The position numbers and the translations under genes are program-made. Source: Pelagibacterales bacterium SAG-MED34 (GTDB lineage: Bacteria; Pseudomonadota; Alphaproteobacteria; Pelagibacterales; Pelagibacteraceae). From it: a stretch of 48,000 nt of DNA. Within the stretch, counting starts at the first letter, position 1; every line of letters starts with the position of its first letter. Below are positions 39,410-48,000 of the stretch, one piece after another. The notes beneath the pieces are model-generated. The model did no database searches and was not told the DNA's origin. It saw only the letters and a list, made by a program, of their open reading frames with translations. Location: positions 1 through 48,000 of the forward strand of contig JACWEE010000001.1 in the NCBI GenBank assembly GCA_014653665.1. The letters are read 5' to 3'.

Positions 39410-41926
39410 AGCTCCGTGGCAATGTTTATATTTCTTTCCAGATTTACAAGGGCAGGGTTCATTCCTTCCAATCTTTTTTGTTGAAAGCTCGTCAAACTTT
39501 TTACTTAAATTTTCATTGCTTGGTTCTTCTTGGCTATTTTCTATGAGTTTTAAATTAAACAAAATTGTAATTAAATCATACTTAAGTTTACTTAATAAAT
39601 TTTCAAAGAGCGTAAATGCTTCTTTCTTATATTCTACTAAAGGATCTCTTTGTCCATAAGATCTTAAACCAATGACTTGTCTTAATTGTTCTAAATATTG
39701 AATATGTAATTTCCAATTTTGATCAATTAGTTGTAAAAAGATTCTTTTTTCTATTTCGTTATATTGCTCTTCATTTAACATTTTTATTCTTTCTTCTCTT
39801 GAACTTTTAAATTTATTTTTAATTTTTTCTTCAAACACCTTATTTTCAAGATTAACTAATTCATTAATTTCACTTTCTTCAAATGATTTTCCAAATAAAG
39901 ATTTTAATTGCATATTGATTTCATTTGACCCTGCATTGGCTAACTTTTTTGTTTTTTTAAGTTTTAAATCATTAATAATTTCATCTAGAAAATTTTCAGA
40001 ATATTGCTTAGAGTCATTATTTTCTATTACTTCATTTCTTTGTGAAAATATTACTTGCCTTTGATCGTTTAAAACATTGTCAAACTTTAAAAGAGTTTTT
40101 CTAATATCAAAATTTCTTGCCTCAACTTTTTGTTGTGCTCTTTCCAATGCTTTATTTATCCAAGGATGGTCTATACTTTCTCCATCTTTAAGTCCAAGTT
40201 TTTCAAGTATATTATTCATAGACTCAGACCCAAATATTCTCATCAAATCATCCTCTAAACTTACATAGAATATAGAACTACCTTCATCACCTTGTCTGCC
40301 TGATCTTCCTCTTGCTTGATTATCTACTCTCCTGCTTTCCATTCTTTCAGTACCAATGACAAACAACCCTCCCAATTTTTTTATCTCAGCTTTATCACTT
40401 TCATCCTGACCTCCCAATTTGATATCAACACCTCTACCTGAAATACTCGTAGTAATAATTATTGAGTTTCTTTTTCCTGCATCTGCAATAATTTCAGCTT
40501 CTCTTTGGTGGTTTTTCGCATTTAAAACTGTGTGTTTTATATTTTTTTTGTCTAGTAAGTTTGAGAAGTGTTCAGACTTATTTATACTTGAAGTAAAAAC
40601 TAATAATGGCTGTCCTTTTGCGTTACATTCAACAATCTTACTAATTATTGCTTCATCTTTTTCTTTACTAGTTCTAAATATTTGATCGTTCGAATCTTTT
40701 CTGATCATCTGCTTATTAGTAGGAATCGATACTACCGGTAGATTATAAATTTCAAAAAACTCTTCTGACTCTGTTAAGGCTGTACCAGTGCAACCAGCTA
40801 TTTTTTTGTAGAGCTTGAAGAAATTTTGGTAAGTAATTGATGCTAAAGTTTGATTTTCAGCATTAATTGTTAAATTTTCTTTTGCCTCTAGACTTTGATG
40901 AAGGCCATCACCAAATCTTCTTCCAGGTAATTGTCTACCTGTTTGTTCATCAATTATTATTATTTGCCCATCTTTTACAATATAATCTCTACCACTCTGA
41001 AAAAGATGTATGGCACGTAATGATTGATTTACTAAATGAACAATATGAAGGTTTTCTGGATCGTAAAAATTTTTATTTTTAAGTATTCCAGCATTTGAAA
41101 ATATACTTTCAACATTATCTACACCTTTATTAGTTAATAAAATATTTCTATCTTTTTCATCTATTTCAAAATCTTCTTTTTTTAAATTTTTCACAAGTTT
41201 ATCAACAGCTATATATTGATTAGTTTTATCTTCAGTTGCTCCTGAAATTATTAAAGGTGTTCTGGCTTCATCAATTAAGCAGGAATCGATTTCATCAACA
41301 ATCGCATAATTATGTTCTCTTTGAACCATTGTCTCTTTGGAAAATTTCATATTATCTCTTAAATAATCGAAGCCTAATTCACTATTAGTAGAATAAGTTA
41401 TATCTTTTGAATAATTTTCTTTTCTCTCCAGATCATCTTGCCCAGTATTAATATATCCACAAGTTAAACCTAAAAACTCATAAATTTTACCCATGTTTTC
41501 GCTATCTCTCTTAGCTAAATAATCATTTACAGTTACTATATGTACACCTTTTTTTTCTAGAGCATTAAGGAAAGCCGCAAGAGCTATGGTTAATGTTTTA
41601 CCTTCTCCAGTTTTCATTTCTGCAATTTTATTCTCATGGATTACAACACCACCAATTAGCTGAACATCAAAGTGTCTTTCATTTCTAATTCTTTTAGAGG
41701 CTTCCCTAACCATTGAGAAAGCTTCGGGTAATACTTCATTTAAACTTTTTCCATTTTTAATATCTTTAATTAGTTTCTCCGTTTTTTTTGGGAACATTTC
41801 ATCAGATAAATTTTCTAAATCTTTTTCTAAAAGATTAACTTTATTGACTATTTGCTGAATTCGGCCTAGTTCCTTTTCATTTCCGCTTTTAATAAGCTTT
41901 GAAAATATATTAAGTAGGTTGAACAT
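39404..41926 (-). CDS. secA: Preprotein translocase ATPase SecA
   Basis: SecA drives Sec-dependent export. It has 840 residues. Walker A lies in [17 protein letters not shown], DEAD-like motifs include [16 protein letters not shown], and later motifs include [25 protein letters not shown]. The C-terminal zinc-binding tail ([21 protein letters not shown]) is present, as in SecA proteins that bind SecB. It is divergent from argJ by 58 bases and the coding ends of secA and accA overlap. Confidence 0.97.
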   Translation of the reverse strand: [840 protein letters not shown]

Positions 41927-41984
41927 TTTGATATAAAATTAAATATTAGAAATATATAGTAATTAATTAATTATTTTAAATATC

Positions 41985-43286
41985 ATGAAATTTAACTTAA
42001 ACAATTTTATTAAAACTAGCAGTCAAAGCTCTAAAATTGTTGATTTTCAGGATTTAGATCATATTGATGGAGTTTCAATTTCTGCAGTCAGTGCTGGCTT
42101 ATACAAATTTAAGAGAGATGATCTGGTTTTATTTTATTTTAGAAATGGTGCAAATTATGCCTCTGTATATACTCAATCAAAGTTAATATCAGAAAATCTA
42201 AAATGGAATAAAAAAATTAAAGCAAAAAAAATATTTGCATTATTAGTTAACACTAGAAATGCCAATGCATTAACAGGTCCAGATGGCTATGATGCATTGA
42301 GGAAAATTTCTTTAGAATTATCCTCAAAATTAACTGAGATACAGAAAAGAGATGAAGATGCTCCGAAACAAATTTCTTCAAAAGAAATACTTTTTGGTTG
42401 CACAGGCACTATAGGAGAGAAATTTCCATTAGAAAAAATTAAAACTTCATTACCAGAATTAGTTGAAAAAATAAAATATACACAAAATAAATTAATCTGG
42501 ATGAAAGCTTCTATGGGCATAATCACAACAGATTTAAAACCCAAAGTATCAATGGCCGAAACAAAAATTGGTTCATCAACAATAAAAATTTATGGAATTG
42601 CAAAAGGCTCAGGCATGATTTATCCAAATATGGCAACTACATTGGGTTATATATTTACTGATGCAACTTTATCCTCATCAATTTTAAATGATGTCTTAAA
42701 AAATAATATAAAGACAACATTCAATGCAATTTCATGTGATGGTGACACAAGTACAAATGATATGGTTTCTATATTTTCAACTTGCACAGTTAATCATTCA
42801 GAAATTAAAAAATATAGTGATATTAGACTTAAGAAATTTAACAAGGCAGTTCATGACGTTTTGTTGAATTTAGCAAAGCAAGTTGTTTCTGATGGAGAAG
42901 GAGCTTCTAAATTTATTTCTATTAATTGTATTAATTGCAGAACTGAAAAAGATGCAAAAAATATATCTTTTAAAATTGCAAACTCATTATTGGTTAAGAC
43001 AGCGATTGCGGGAGAAGATCCAAACTGGGGGAGAGTAGCTATGGCAATTGGAAACAGTGACCCAAAAATTAATGAACAAAAATTATCTATTTCATTTGGG
43101 ACTTATAAAATTTTTCATAAGGGATCTTTATACAAATCATATGATGAAGAAAAAGTTATGGAATACATGAAAGGCCAATCAATTGAAATAGAAGTTGATA
43201 TTGGTCAGGGAGTTAAAAAATTTCAATCTTACACTATGGATTTAACAAAAAAATATATTGAAATTAATGCTGATTATAGGACTTAA
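41985..43286 (+). CDS. argJ: Bifunctional glutamate N-acetyltransferase / amino-acid acetyltransferase
   Basis: ArgJ moves the acetyl group from N-acetylornithine to glutamate, cycling acetyl in arginine synthesis. It has 433 residues. The autocleavage and catalytic site is in KGSGMIYPNMATTLGYIFTDA (the Thr of MATT is the nucleophile of the beta-chain). Upstream are NTRNANALTGPDGYDA and GCTGTIGE. The C-terminal block IAGEDPNWGRVAMAIG is conserved. With argD and argF it gives part of a linear-to-cyclic arginine pathway. It is divergent from secA across 58 bases of very AT-rich spacer with no clear promoter boxes. Confidence 0.94.
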   Translation: MKFNLNNFIKTSSQSSKIVDFQDLDHIDGVSISAVSAGLYKFKRDDLVLFYFRNGANYASVYTQSKLISENLKWNKKIKAKKIFALLVNTRNANALTGPDGYDALRKISLELSSKLTEIQKRDEDAPKQISSKEILFGCTGTIGEKFPLEKIKTSLPELVEKIKYTQNKLIWMKASMGIITTDLKPKVSMAETKIGSSTIKIYGIAKGSGMIYPNMATTLGYIFTDATLSSSILNDVLKNNIKTTFNAISCDGDTSTNDMVSIFSTCTVNHSEIKKYSDIRLKKFNKAVHDVLLNLAKQVVSDGEGASKFISINCINCRTEKDAKNISFKIANSLLVKTAIAGEDPNWGRVAMAIGNSDPKINEQKLSISFGTYKIFHKGSLYKSYDEEKVMEYMKGQSIEIEVDIGQGVKKFQSYTMDLTKKYIEINADYRT

Positions 43287-43326
43287 CTGTATTGAAATTT
43301 CATAGGTTAATATTTAAATAATATAT

Positions 43327-43752
43327 ATGATTAAATATTTGTTAAAATGTAAAGATTGTAAGCAAGAATTTGAAAGCTGGTTTAGTGCATCTAATGAGTA
43401 CGATAGGTTGCTTAAATTAAAACTTTTAAATTGTCAATCTTGCGAGTCTATAAATGTTGAAAAGTCCTTGATGTCTCCTAATTTATTGAACACCAAGAAA
43501 AAAGAAAATTTAAAAGAAATAAAAAAATACAAAGATGTTCGAAAAAAACTTACCGATTACAAAAAATTTGTAAAAGATAATTTTGAATATGTTGGAGAAA
43601 ATTTTACTTATAAAGCCAGATCAATTCATTACGATAAAAAGAAACCAAAAAAAGGTATTTATGGTAGTGCTTCTATTAAAGATATTAAGGAATTGAGAGA
43701 AGAAGGGATAGAAACTGATATTATTCCTTGGATTGAAGAAGATAAAAATTAA
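43327..43752 (+). CDS. DUF1178 family protein
   Basis: This 141-residue protein begins MIKYLLKCKDCKQEFESWF and has a CxxC zinc ribbon (CKDC, then CQSC about 30 residues later) followed by a long charged region, then a conserved C-terminal block with EYVGENFTYKARSIHY and IPW. This matches DUF1178, common in Alphaproteobacteria near metabolic genes. Function unknown. Its end overlaps ubiG by 4 bases in convergent orientation. Confidence 0.85.
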   Translation: MIKYLLKCKDCKQEFESWFSASNEYDRLLKLKLLNCQSCESINVEKSLMSPNLLNTKKKENLKEIKKYKDVRKKLTDYKKFVKDNFEYVGENFTYKARSIHYDKKKPKKGIYGSASIKDIKELREEGIETDIIPWIEEDKN

Positions 43753-44477
43753 ACTTTTTTAAATTCTGAAATATAATTTACAGACTTATCGGATGTTACA
43801 GACCATTTATTTAAGATAGGGTTAAAAGTCATTCCATCAATTTTTTTTAATTTTAAAGAATTTTTTTTACAAATATCTGTTAAATATTCAGGTTTAACAA
43901 ATTTTTCCCAATCATGAGTACCTATTGGCAACCACTTTAAGATATACTCAGCTCCAACAATTGCAAATAAGTAAGATTTAAGAGTTTTGTTCAAGGTAGC
44001 TATGAACATCACACCTGATTTTTTTAAAAATTTTGAACTTTCTTTAATAAAAAAATCCACATCTTCAACATGTTCAACAATTTCCATATTCAAAATTATA
44101 TCAAATCTTTTTTTAATTTTTAAATTTTCAGGGGAAGAATTATAATACTTGATTTTAAGTTTACTTTTTTTCAAATGATACTTGGCTACCTGTATATTTT
44201 TATCAGAAGCATCTATACCAACAATATCCCCTCCAAGTTTTGCCATAGGTTCAGAAAGTAATCCACCACCGCATCCAATATCTAAAATGCTTAAGCCTTT
44301 AAAGGGCTCATGCTCTTTTTTAATTTTAAATTCAGATAAAATTGTATCTCTTATATATTTGATTCTGATAGGGTTAAATTTATGTAATGGCTTAAATTTT
44401 CCATTAGGATCCCACCATTCCTCAGCTATTTTTGAAAATTTTTCTATTTCTTTTTTATTTATTGTGTTATTTTTCAT
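43749..44477 (-). CDS. ubiG: Ubiquinone biosynthesis O-methyltransferase UbiG
   Basis: UbiG carries out both O-methylations in ubiquinone synthesis. It has 242 residues. SAM-binding motif I is ILDIGCGGGLLSEPMAKLG, and GIDASDKNIQVAKYH follows. Downstream are NMEIVEHVEDVDFFI, FIATLNKTLKSYLFAIVGAEYIL and LPIGTHDWEKFVKPEYL, which are UbiG-specific. The N-terminal AEEWWDPNGKFKPLHKFNPIRIKYI is the family's start. Divergent from lysC. Confidence 0.95.
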   Translation of the reverse strand: MKNNTINKKEIEKFSKIAEEWWDPNGKFKPLHKFNPIRIKYIRDTILSEFKIKKEHEPFKGLSILDIGCGGGLLSEPMAKLGGDIVGIDASDKNIQVAKYHLKKSKLKIKYYNSSPENLKIKKRFDIILNMEIVEHVEDVDFFIKESSKFLKKSGVMFIATLNKTLKSYLFAIVGAEYILKWLPIGTHDWEKFVKPEYLTDICKKNSLKLKKIDGMTFNPILNKWSVTSDKSVNYISEFKKV

Positions 44478-44483
44478 TGTTTA

Positions 44484-44512
44484 TTGACATTACAATCAAG
44501 ATGTATTTTATC
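44484..44512 (+). promoter_or_regulatory. Possible promoter of lysC
   Basis: A consensus -35 TTGACA (44484-44489) lies 63 bases upstream of lysC. The best -10 is a weak TTTTAT/TTTATC around 44506-44512 at a 16-17 base spacing, giving a leader of about 28-30 bases. The -10 assignment is uncertain. Confidence 0.4.
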
Positions 44513-44546
44513 AATATATTTTAATTTATATTAAAAAAAATTATCA

Positions 44547-45758
44547 ATGAAAATAATTGTATTAAAATTTGGAGGTACTTCAGTTGGTACAACTGACAGA
44601 ATTAAAAAAGTTGCAAAAATTATTGCTAAATATAAAAAAAAATACTATGTAATTGTACTTTCCTCAGCAATGAGTGGTGTGACAAATAATTTAATCAATT
44701 TATCCAAAAAAATTAGCAAAAATTTTTCAGACTCAGAGTATGACGTTTTAGTTTCATCGGGAGAACAAGTATCCTGTGCTTTAATTTCAGGAGAATTAAT
44801 TAATAAAGGTTTCAATTCAAGATCATGGATGTCATGGCAAATTCCAATCATTACTGATGGAAAGTATAAATTTTCAAGAATAAATAAAATTAACAAGAGT
44901 CAAATCACAAGTTATTTAAAAAAGGGAGGGATTCCTATAGTTACAGGGTTTCAAGGTATTAATAATAAAAACAGAATAACTACTATTGGCAGAGGTGGTA
45001 CAGATGCAAGTGCAATTATGTTTGCAAAGTTTTTCAATGCTGAAAAATGTATAATATATACAGACGTGGATGGTGTTTATTCTACAGATCCAAATAAACT
45101 TAAGTCAGCTAAAAAAATAAAAGTTATATCATATGAAGAAATGCTAGAAATGGCCTCACTAGGAGCTAAAGTTATGCAACCTCATTCAATTCAAGATGCA
45201 AGGTTGAATAGGGTAGATATAGAGGTGAGATCTTCATTCACTGATTATGAAGGTACTTTAATAACGAAAAGAAAAAATATAATAAATAATAAGATTATAA
45301 CTGGTATTTCAAATACAACTAATGATGCCAAAGTCACTCTTTTAGGTGTAAGAGATAAACCAGGTATTGCAGCGACTATTTTTAAACCTCTATCTGAAAA
45401 TTCTATAAATGTAGATATGGTAGTGCAAAATATTTCTGCTAATGGAAAAGAAACTGACTTAACTTTCACAATAAAATCAGATGATCTAAGCAAAACAAAA
45501 AAAATTATTTTGCAAAATAAAAAAATCAATTTTAGAGATTTGATATTTGATAAGAATGTTTCAAAAGTTTCAATAATTGGAGTTGGAATGGTTACTACTC
45601 CAGGAGTTACTTATAGAATGTTCCAGTCTCTTGCTAATCAAAAAATAAATATTCAAGTAATATCTACTTCAGAAATTAAAATTTCTGTTTTGATAGATAA
45701 AAAGAATGTACGAAAAGCTATATCTTCTCTTCACAAAGAATTTAAATTAAATAAATAA
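44547..45758 (+). CDS. lysC: Aspartate kinase
   Basis: LysC phosphorylates aspartate and is the entry step to lysine, threonine and methionine. It has 403 residues. The N-terminal kinase domain has KFGGTSVG and later GRGGTDASA, TDVDGVYSTDP and MQPHSIQDA. Two C-terminal ACT domains begin around 265 and 340 (VGMVTTPGVTYRMFQ) and bind feedback effectors. Size is that of the single-chain alphaproteobacterial enzyme. The ATG is 69 bases from the divergent ubiG, and ispG begins 3 bases after its stop. Confidence 0.95.
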   Translation: MKIIVLKFGGTSVGTTDRIKKVAKIIAKYKKKYYVIVLSSAMSGVTNNLINLSKKISKNFSDSEYDVLVSSGEQVSCALISGELINKGFNSRSWMSWQIPIITDGKYKFSRINKINKSQITSYLKKGGIPIVTGFQGINNKNRITTIGRGGTDASAIMFAKFFNAEKCIIYTDVDGVYSTDPNKLKSAKKIKVISYEEMLEMASLGAKVMQPHSIQDARLNRVDIEVRSSFTDYEGTLITKRKNIINNKIITGISNTTNDAKVTLLGVRDKPGIAATIFKPLSENSINVDMVVQNISANGKETDLTFTIKSDDLSKTKKIILQNKKINFRDLIFDKNVSKVSIIGVGMVTTPGVTYRMFQSLANQKINIQVISTSEIKISVLIDKKNVRKAISSLHKEFKLNK

Positions 45759-45761
45759 TTT

Positions 45762-46862
45762 ATGAACATTAGACCCTTTAGGGAAATAAAAAGAAGAAAA
45801 ACAAAAGAAATTAATGTTGGCAATGTAAAAGTTGGGGGAGATAATCCAATTTCTGTTCAATCAATGACCAATACTTTAACAAAAGATGTTAAAGAAACTG
45901 TAAATCAAATCAAGCAAATCGAGGAGGCGGGAGCTGATATCGTGAGAGTGTCATGTCCAGATCAAGATTCAACGAAAGCTCTTAGAAAAATTATTAAAAA
46001 TACTTCTGTACCAATAGTTGCTGATATTCACTTTCACTATAAAAGAGCAATAGAAGCAGCCGAGAGTGGTGCTGCTTGTCTAAGAATTAACCCTGGAAAT
46101 ATTGGAGATAAAAAAAAAATTAAAGAAGTAATTTCTGCTGCAAAAAATAATAACTGTTCAATTAGAATTGGGGTCAATGCAGGATCTCTAGAAAAAGACT
46201 TACTAGAAAAGTATAAAGAACCCTGTCCAGAGGCACTAGTGGAGAGCGCATTGAGAAATATTAGTATTGTTGAAGACTTTGACTTTTATAAATTTAAAGT
46301 GAGTGTTAAATCTTCTGATGTATTTTTATCTATTGAAGCTTACAGACAACTTTCTCAAGTTACTGATTATCCACTGCATCTAGGTATTACAGAGGCAGGA
46401 ACATTTTTACCCGGTAGTATAAAATCTTCTATTGGTTTTGGATCGCTTCTTATGAGTGGTATTGGAGACACCATAAGAGTTTCCTTATCTGACGATCCAG
46501 TGGAGGAGATCAAAGTAGGAAATGAAATACTTAAATCACTTAATTTACGAAATAGAGGGGTAAAAATTATTTCTTGTCCATCTTGTGCTAGGCAAGCTTT
46601 TAATGTAATTGAAACTGTTAAAGAGCTAGAAGATAGACTGTCTCATATAAAAACACCTATTTCTTTATCTATAATTGGATGTGTAGTTAATGGACCAGGA
46701 GAAGCAGCTCAAACTGATATTGGTATTACTGGAGGAGGAAAGGGCAATAACATGCTTTATCTAAATGGAGTTGAAAGTGAAAAAATATCAAGTGAAGAGA
46801 TGATTTCTAAAGTAGTACGATTAGTAGAAGAAAAAGCAGAAGAAATCGAAAAAGCCAAATAA
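45762..46862 (+). CDS. ispG: 4-hydroxy-3-methylbut-2-en-1-yl diphosphate synthase (GcpE)
   Basis: IspG is a [4Fe-4S] enzyme of the MEP isoprenoid pathway, making HMBPP. It has 366 residues and is the short form without the extra plant-type insert. The N-terminal TIM barrel has [12 protein letters not shown] and [12 protein letters not shown]. The cluster Cys pair is in ISCPSCAR, and the third Cys is in [12 protein letters not shown]. The stop TAA shares its last base with the ATG of prfA, a translational-coupling junction. Confidence 0.95.
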   Translation: MNIRPFREIKRRKTKEINVGNVKVGGDNPISVQSMTNTLTKDVKETVNQIKQIEEAGADIVRVSCPDQDSTKALRKIIKNTSVPIVADIHFHYKRAIEAAESGAACLRINPGNIGDKKKIKEVISAAKNNNCSIRIGVNAGSLEKDLLEKYKEPCPEALVESALRNISIVEDFDFYKFKVSVKSSDVFLSIEAYRQLSQVTDYPLHLGITEAGTFLPGSIKSSIGFGSLLMSGIGDTIRVSLSDDPVEEIKVGNEILKSLNLRNRGVKIISCPSCARQAFNVIETVKELEDRLSHIKTPISLSIIGCVVNGPGEAAQTDIGITGGGKGNNMLYLNGVESEKISSEEMISKVVRLVEEKAEEIEKAK

Positions 46863-47932
46863 TGGTACCATTAACAAAAGTTCAAGAATTAATAGCAAAA
46901 CATTCCAAATTGGAAAAAGAACTATCCTCACAAGAAATTGATAAAAAATCTTTTGCCGAGAAGTCGAAAGAATACTCTGACTTAAATGATATTATTAAAG
47001 AAGCAGTTTCTTATTTTAATTTTCAGAAAAACAAAATTGAATTGGAAAATTTAGCTAATGATAATGATGCAGACAAAGAGATGAAGGATTTGGCCCTAAG
47101 TGAATTAAACGAGCTAGTAAAAAATAATGAGAATGATGAAAAAAAAATTAAATTATTTTTATTACCTAAGGATGAGGCAGATACAAAAAATGCGATGATT
47201 GAAATAAGAGCCGGCACAGGAGGATTGGAAGCAAGTTTATTTGCATCTGATTTGTTCAAGATGTATGAAAAAGTAAGTCACAAAAAAAAATGGCTAATGG
47301 AAGTCATATCTATTTCTAAAAGTGATGCGGGTGGTTTGAAAGAGGTTATTGCGTCTATAAAAGGTAAAAATATATATTCTTCATTAAAATATGAAAGTGG
47401 CGTTCATAGAGTTCAAAGAGTTCCTGATACTGAAACTCAAGGAAGGGTTCATACATCTGCAGCTACGGTTGCAGTAATGCCAGAAGCTGAAGAAGTTGAT
47501 GTTAAAATAGAAGATAAGGATTTAAGGATTGATGTATTTAGAAGTAGTGGTCCAGGTGGTCAAAGTGTAAATACAACAGATTCTGCTGTTAGGATTACAC
47601 ATATTCCAACTGGAATAGTTGTTAGTCAGCAAGATGAAAAATCACAAATAAGAAATAAAGAAAAAGGATTAAAAATTCTTAGATCTAGAATTTATGAGTT
47701 AGAAAGACAAAAAAGAGACGAGGAAAGGTCAAAAGATAGAAAAAGTAAAATTGGTACAGGGGATAGGTCAGAGAGAATTAGAACATATAATTTTCCTCAA
47801 GGAAGGGTTACAGATCATAGAATAAATTTAACATTACATAAATTATCTGAATTTATGGAAGGCGAAATATTTGATGAGATGATAGAAAACTTAGTGATCC
47901 AAGCTCAAGAAAATGAGCTCAGCAATATTTAA
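46862..47932 (+). CDS. prfA: Peptide chain release factor 1
   Basis: RF1 reads UAA and UAG. It has 356 residues. The GGQ loop that triggers peptide release is in [18 protein letters not shown], and the codon-recognition PxT motif is in [17 protein letters not shown] (PDT, where E. coli has PAT). An N-terminal coiled-coil domain precedes. prmC, which methylates the GGQ glutamine, starts 2 bases after its stop. The presence of RF1 is consistent with the UAA/UAG/UGA stops used in this window. Confidence 0.96.
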   Translation: MVPLTKVQELIAKHSKLEKELSSQEIDKKSFAEKSKEYSDLNDIIKEAVSYFNFQKNKIELENLANDNDADKEMKDLALSELNELVKNNENDEKKIKLFLLPKDEADTKNAMIEIRAGTGGLEASLFASDLFKMYEKVSHKKKWLMEVISISKSDAGGLKEVIASIKGKNIYSSLKYESGVHRVQRVPDTETQGRVHTSAATVAVMPEAEEVDVKIEDKDLRIDVFRSSGPGGQSVNTTDSAVRITHIPTGIVVSQQDEKSQIRNKEKGLKILRSRIYELERQKRDEERSKDRKSKIGTGDRSERIRTYNFPQGRVTDHRINLTLHKLSEFMEGEIFDEMIENLVIQAQENELSNI

Positions 47933-47934
47933 AC

Positions 47935-48000
47935 ATGAATTACAATCAAATTTTAAAAGAGGGAGAAAATTTTTTAAAAAAAAATAAAATTAAAAATTCA
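47935..48000 (+). CDS. prmC: Start of release-factor glutamine methyltransferase (partial)
   Basis: The frame begins ATG at 47935, two bases after prfA, and encodes MNYNQILKEGENFLKKNKI before the window ends. A charged N-terminal helix of this type is the usual start of PrmC, and prfA-prmC is one of the most conserved gene pairs in bacteria. Only 22 codons are seen, so the call rests mainly on position. Confidence 0.7.
   Translation, partial: MNYNQILKEGENFLKKNKIKNS

Noticed and set aside
1-48000. CRISPR arrays, insertion sequences, prophage, toxin-antitoxin or restriction systems
   Set aside because: I saw no spaced direct repeats, transposase, integrase, phage structural genes or such gene pairs. 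The window is almost entirely core genes.

Overview
The window looks like part of a small, streamlined alphaproteobacterial genome of the SAR11 (Pelagibacterales) type. The evidence is a very low GC content, Lys/Ile/Asn-rich proteins, and genes that overlap or abut almost everywhere. The longest stretch without a gene is about 230 bases (6550-6779). Gene orders are alphaproteobacterial: rpmH-rnpA-yidD-yidC; dcd-murA-DUF2948-hisD-infA; rpsA-ihfB-pyrF-trpFBA-accD-folC; ffs-dnaX-ybaB-recR; gcrA, argD and argF close together. The tRNA-His/HisRS pair is also of the alphaproteobacterial kind. There is no CRISPR array, insertion sequence, prophage or rRNA gene.

Layout. 1-1161 (minus): yidC (broken), yidD, rnpA, rpmH. 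1244-2040: a VTT/DedA-like membrane protein and tRNA-Thr. 2135-6218 (plus): two small basic proteins, dcd, murA, DUF2948, hisD, infA, tRNA-Phe. 6337-9950 (plus): a cold-shock protein, a structured spacer, tRNA-His, hisS, hisZ, hisG. 9973-13738 (plus): rmuC, a phage/MGME1-like PD-(D/E)XK exonuclease, sbcB-like ExoI, thioredoxin. 13735-26374 (minus): a 14-gene string rnd-kdsD-lptC-lptB-aroA-cmk-rpsA-ihfB-pyrF-trpF-trpB-trpA-accD-folC. 26391-33345: an NDUFA9-like protein, a SHOCT protein, gcrA (minus), an ABC-2 permease, argD, argF, cycM (minus), kdsB, pheA. 33395-36055 (plus): SRP RNA, dnaX, ybaB, recR. 36056-48000: glcB (minus), accA, secA (minus), argJ, DUF1178, ubiG (minus), lysC, ispG, prfA and the start of prmC.

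The genes are mainly core metabolism (His, Trp, Arg, Lys/Thr, Phe, folate, fatty acid, isoprenoid, ubiquinone, Kdo/LPS) and information processing. Notable points are as follows. (1) The first 100 bases are an exact inverted copy of 8846-8945 inside hisZ and truncate yidC, which looks like an amplification or assembly chimera. (2) dnaX carries an E. coli-like slippery heptamer whose -1 frame stops after one codon, so a gamma subunit may be made. (3) The SRP RNA ends only 6 bases before the dnaX start codon. (4) TrpB and Cmk have substitutions at residues that are normally nearly invariant, and FolC has a changed P-loop. (5) AccA has an added C-terminal hydrophobic helix. (6) Malate synthase has no visible glycine riboswitch. 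(7) All seven convergent gene pairs have spacers between -9 and +3 bases. I found no clear new defence or mobile system. The closest thing to an accessory module is the nuclease trio at 9973-13353.
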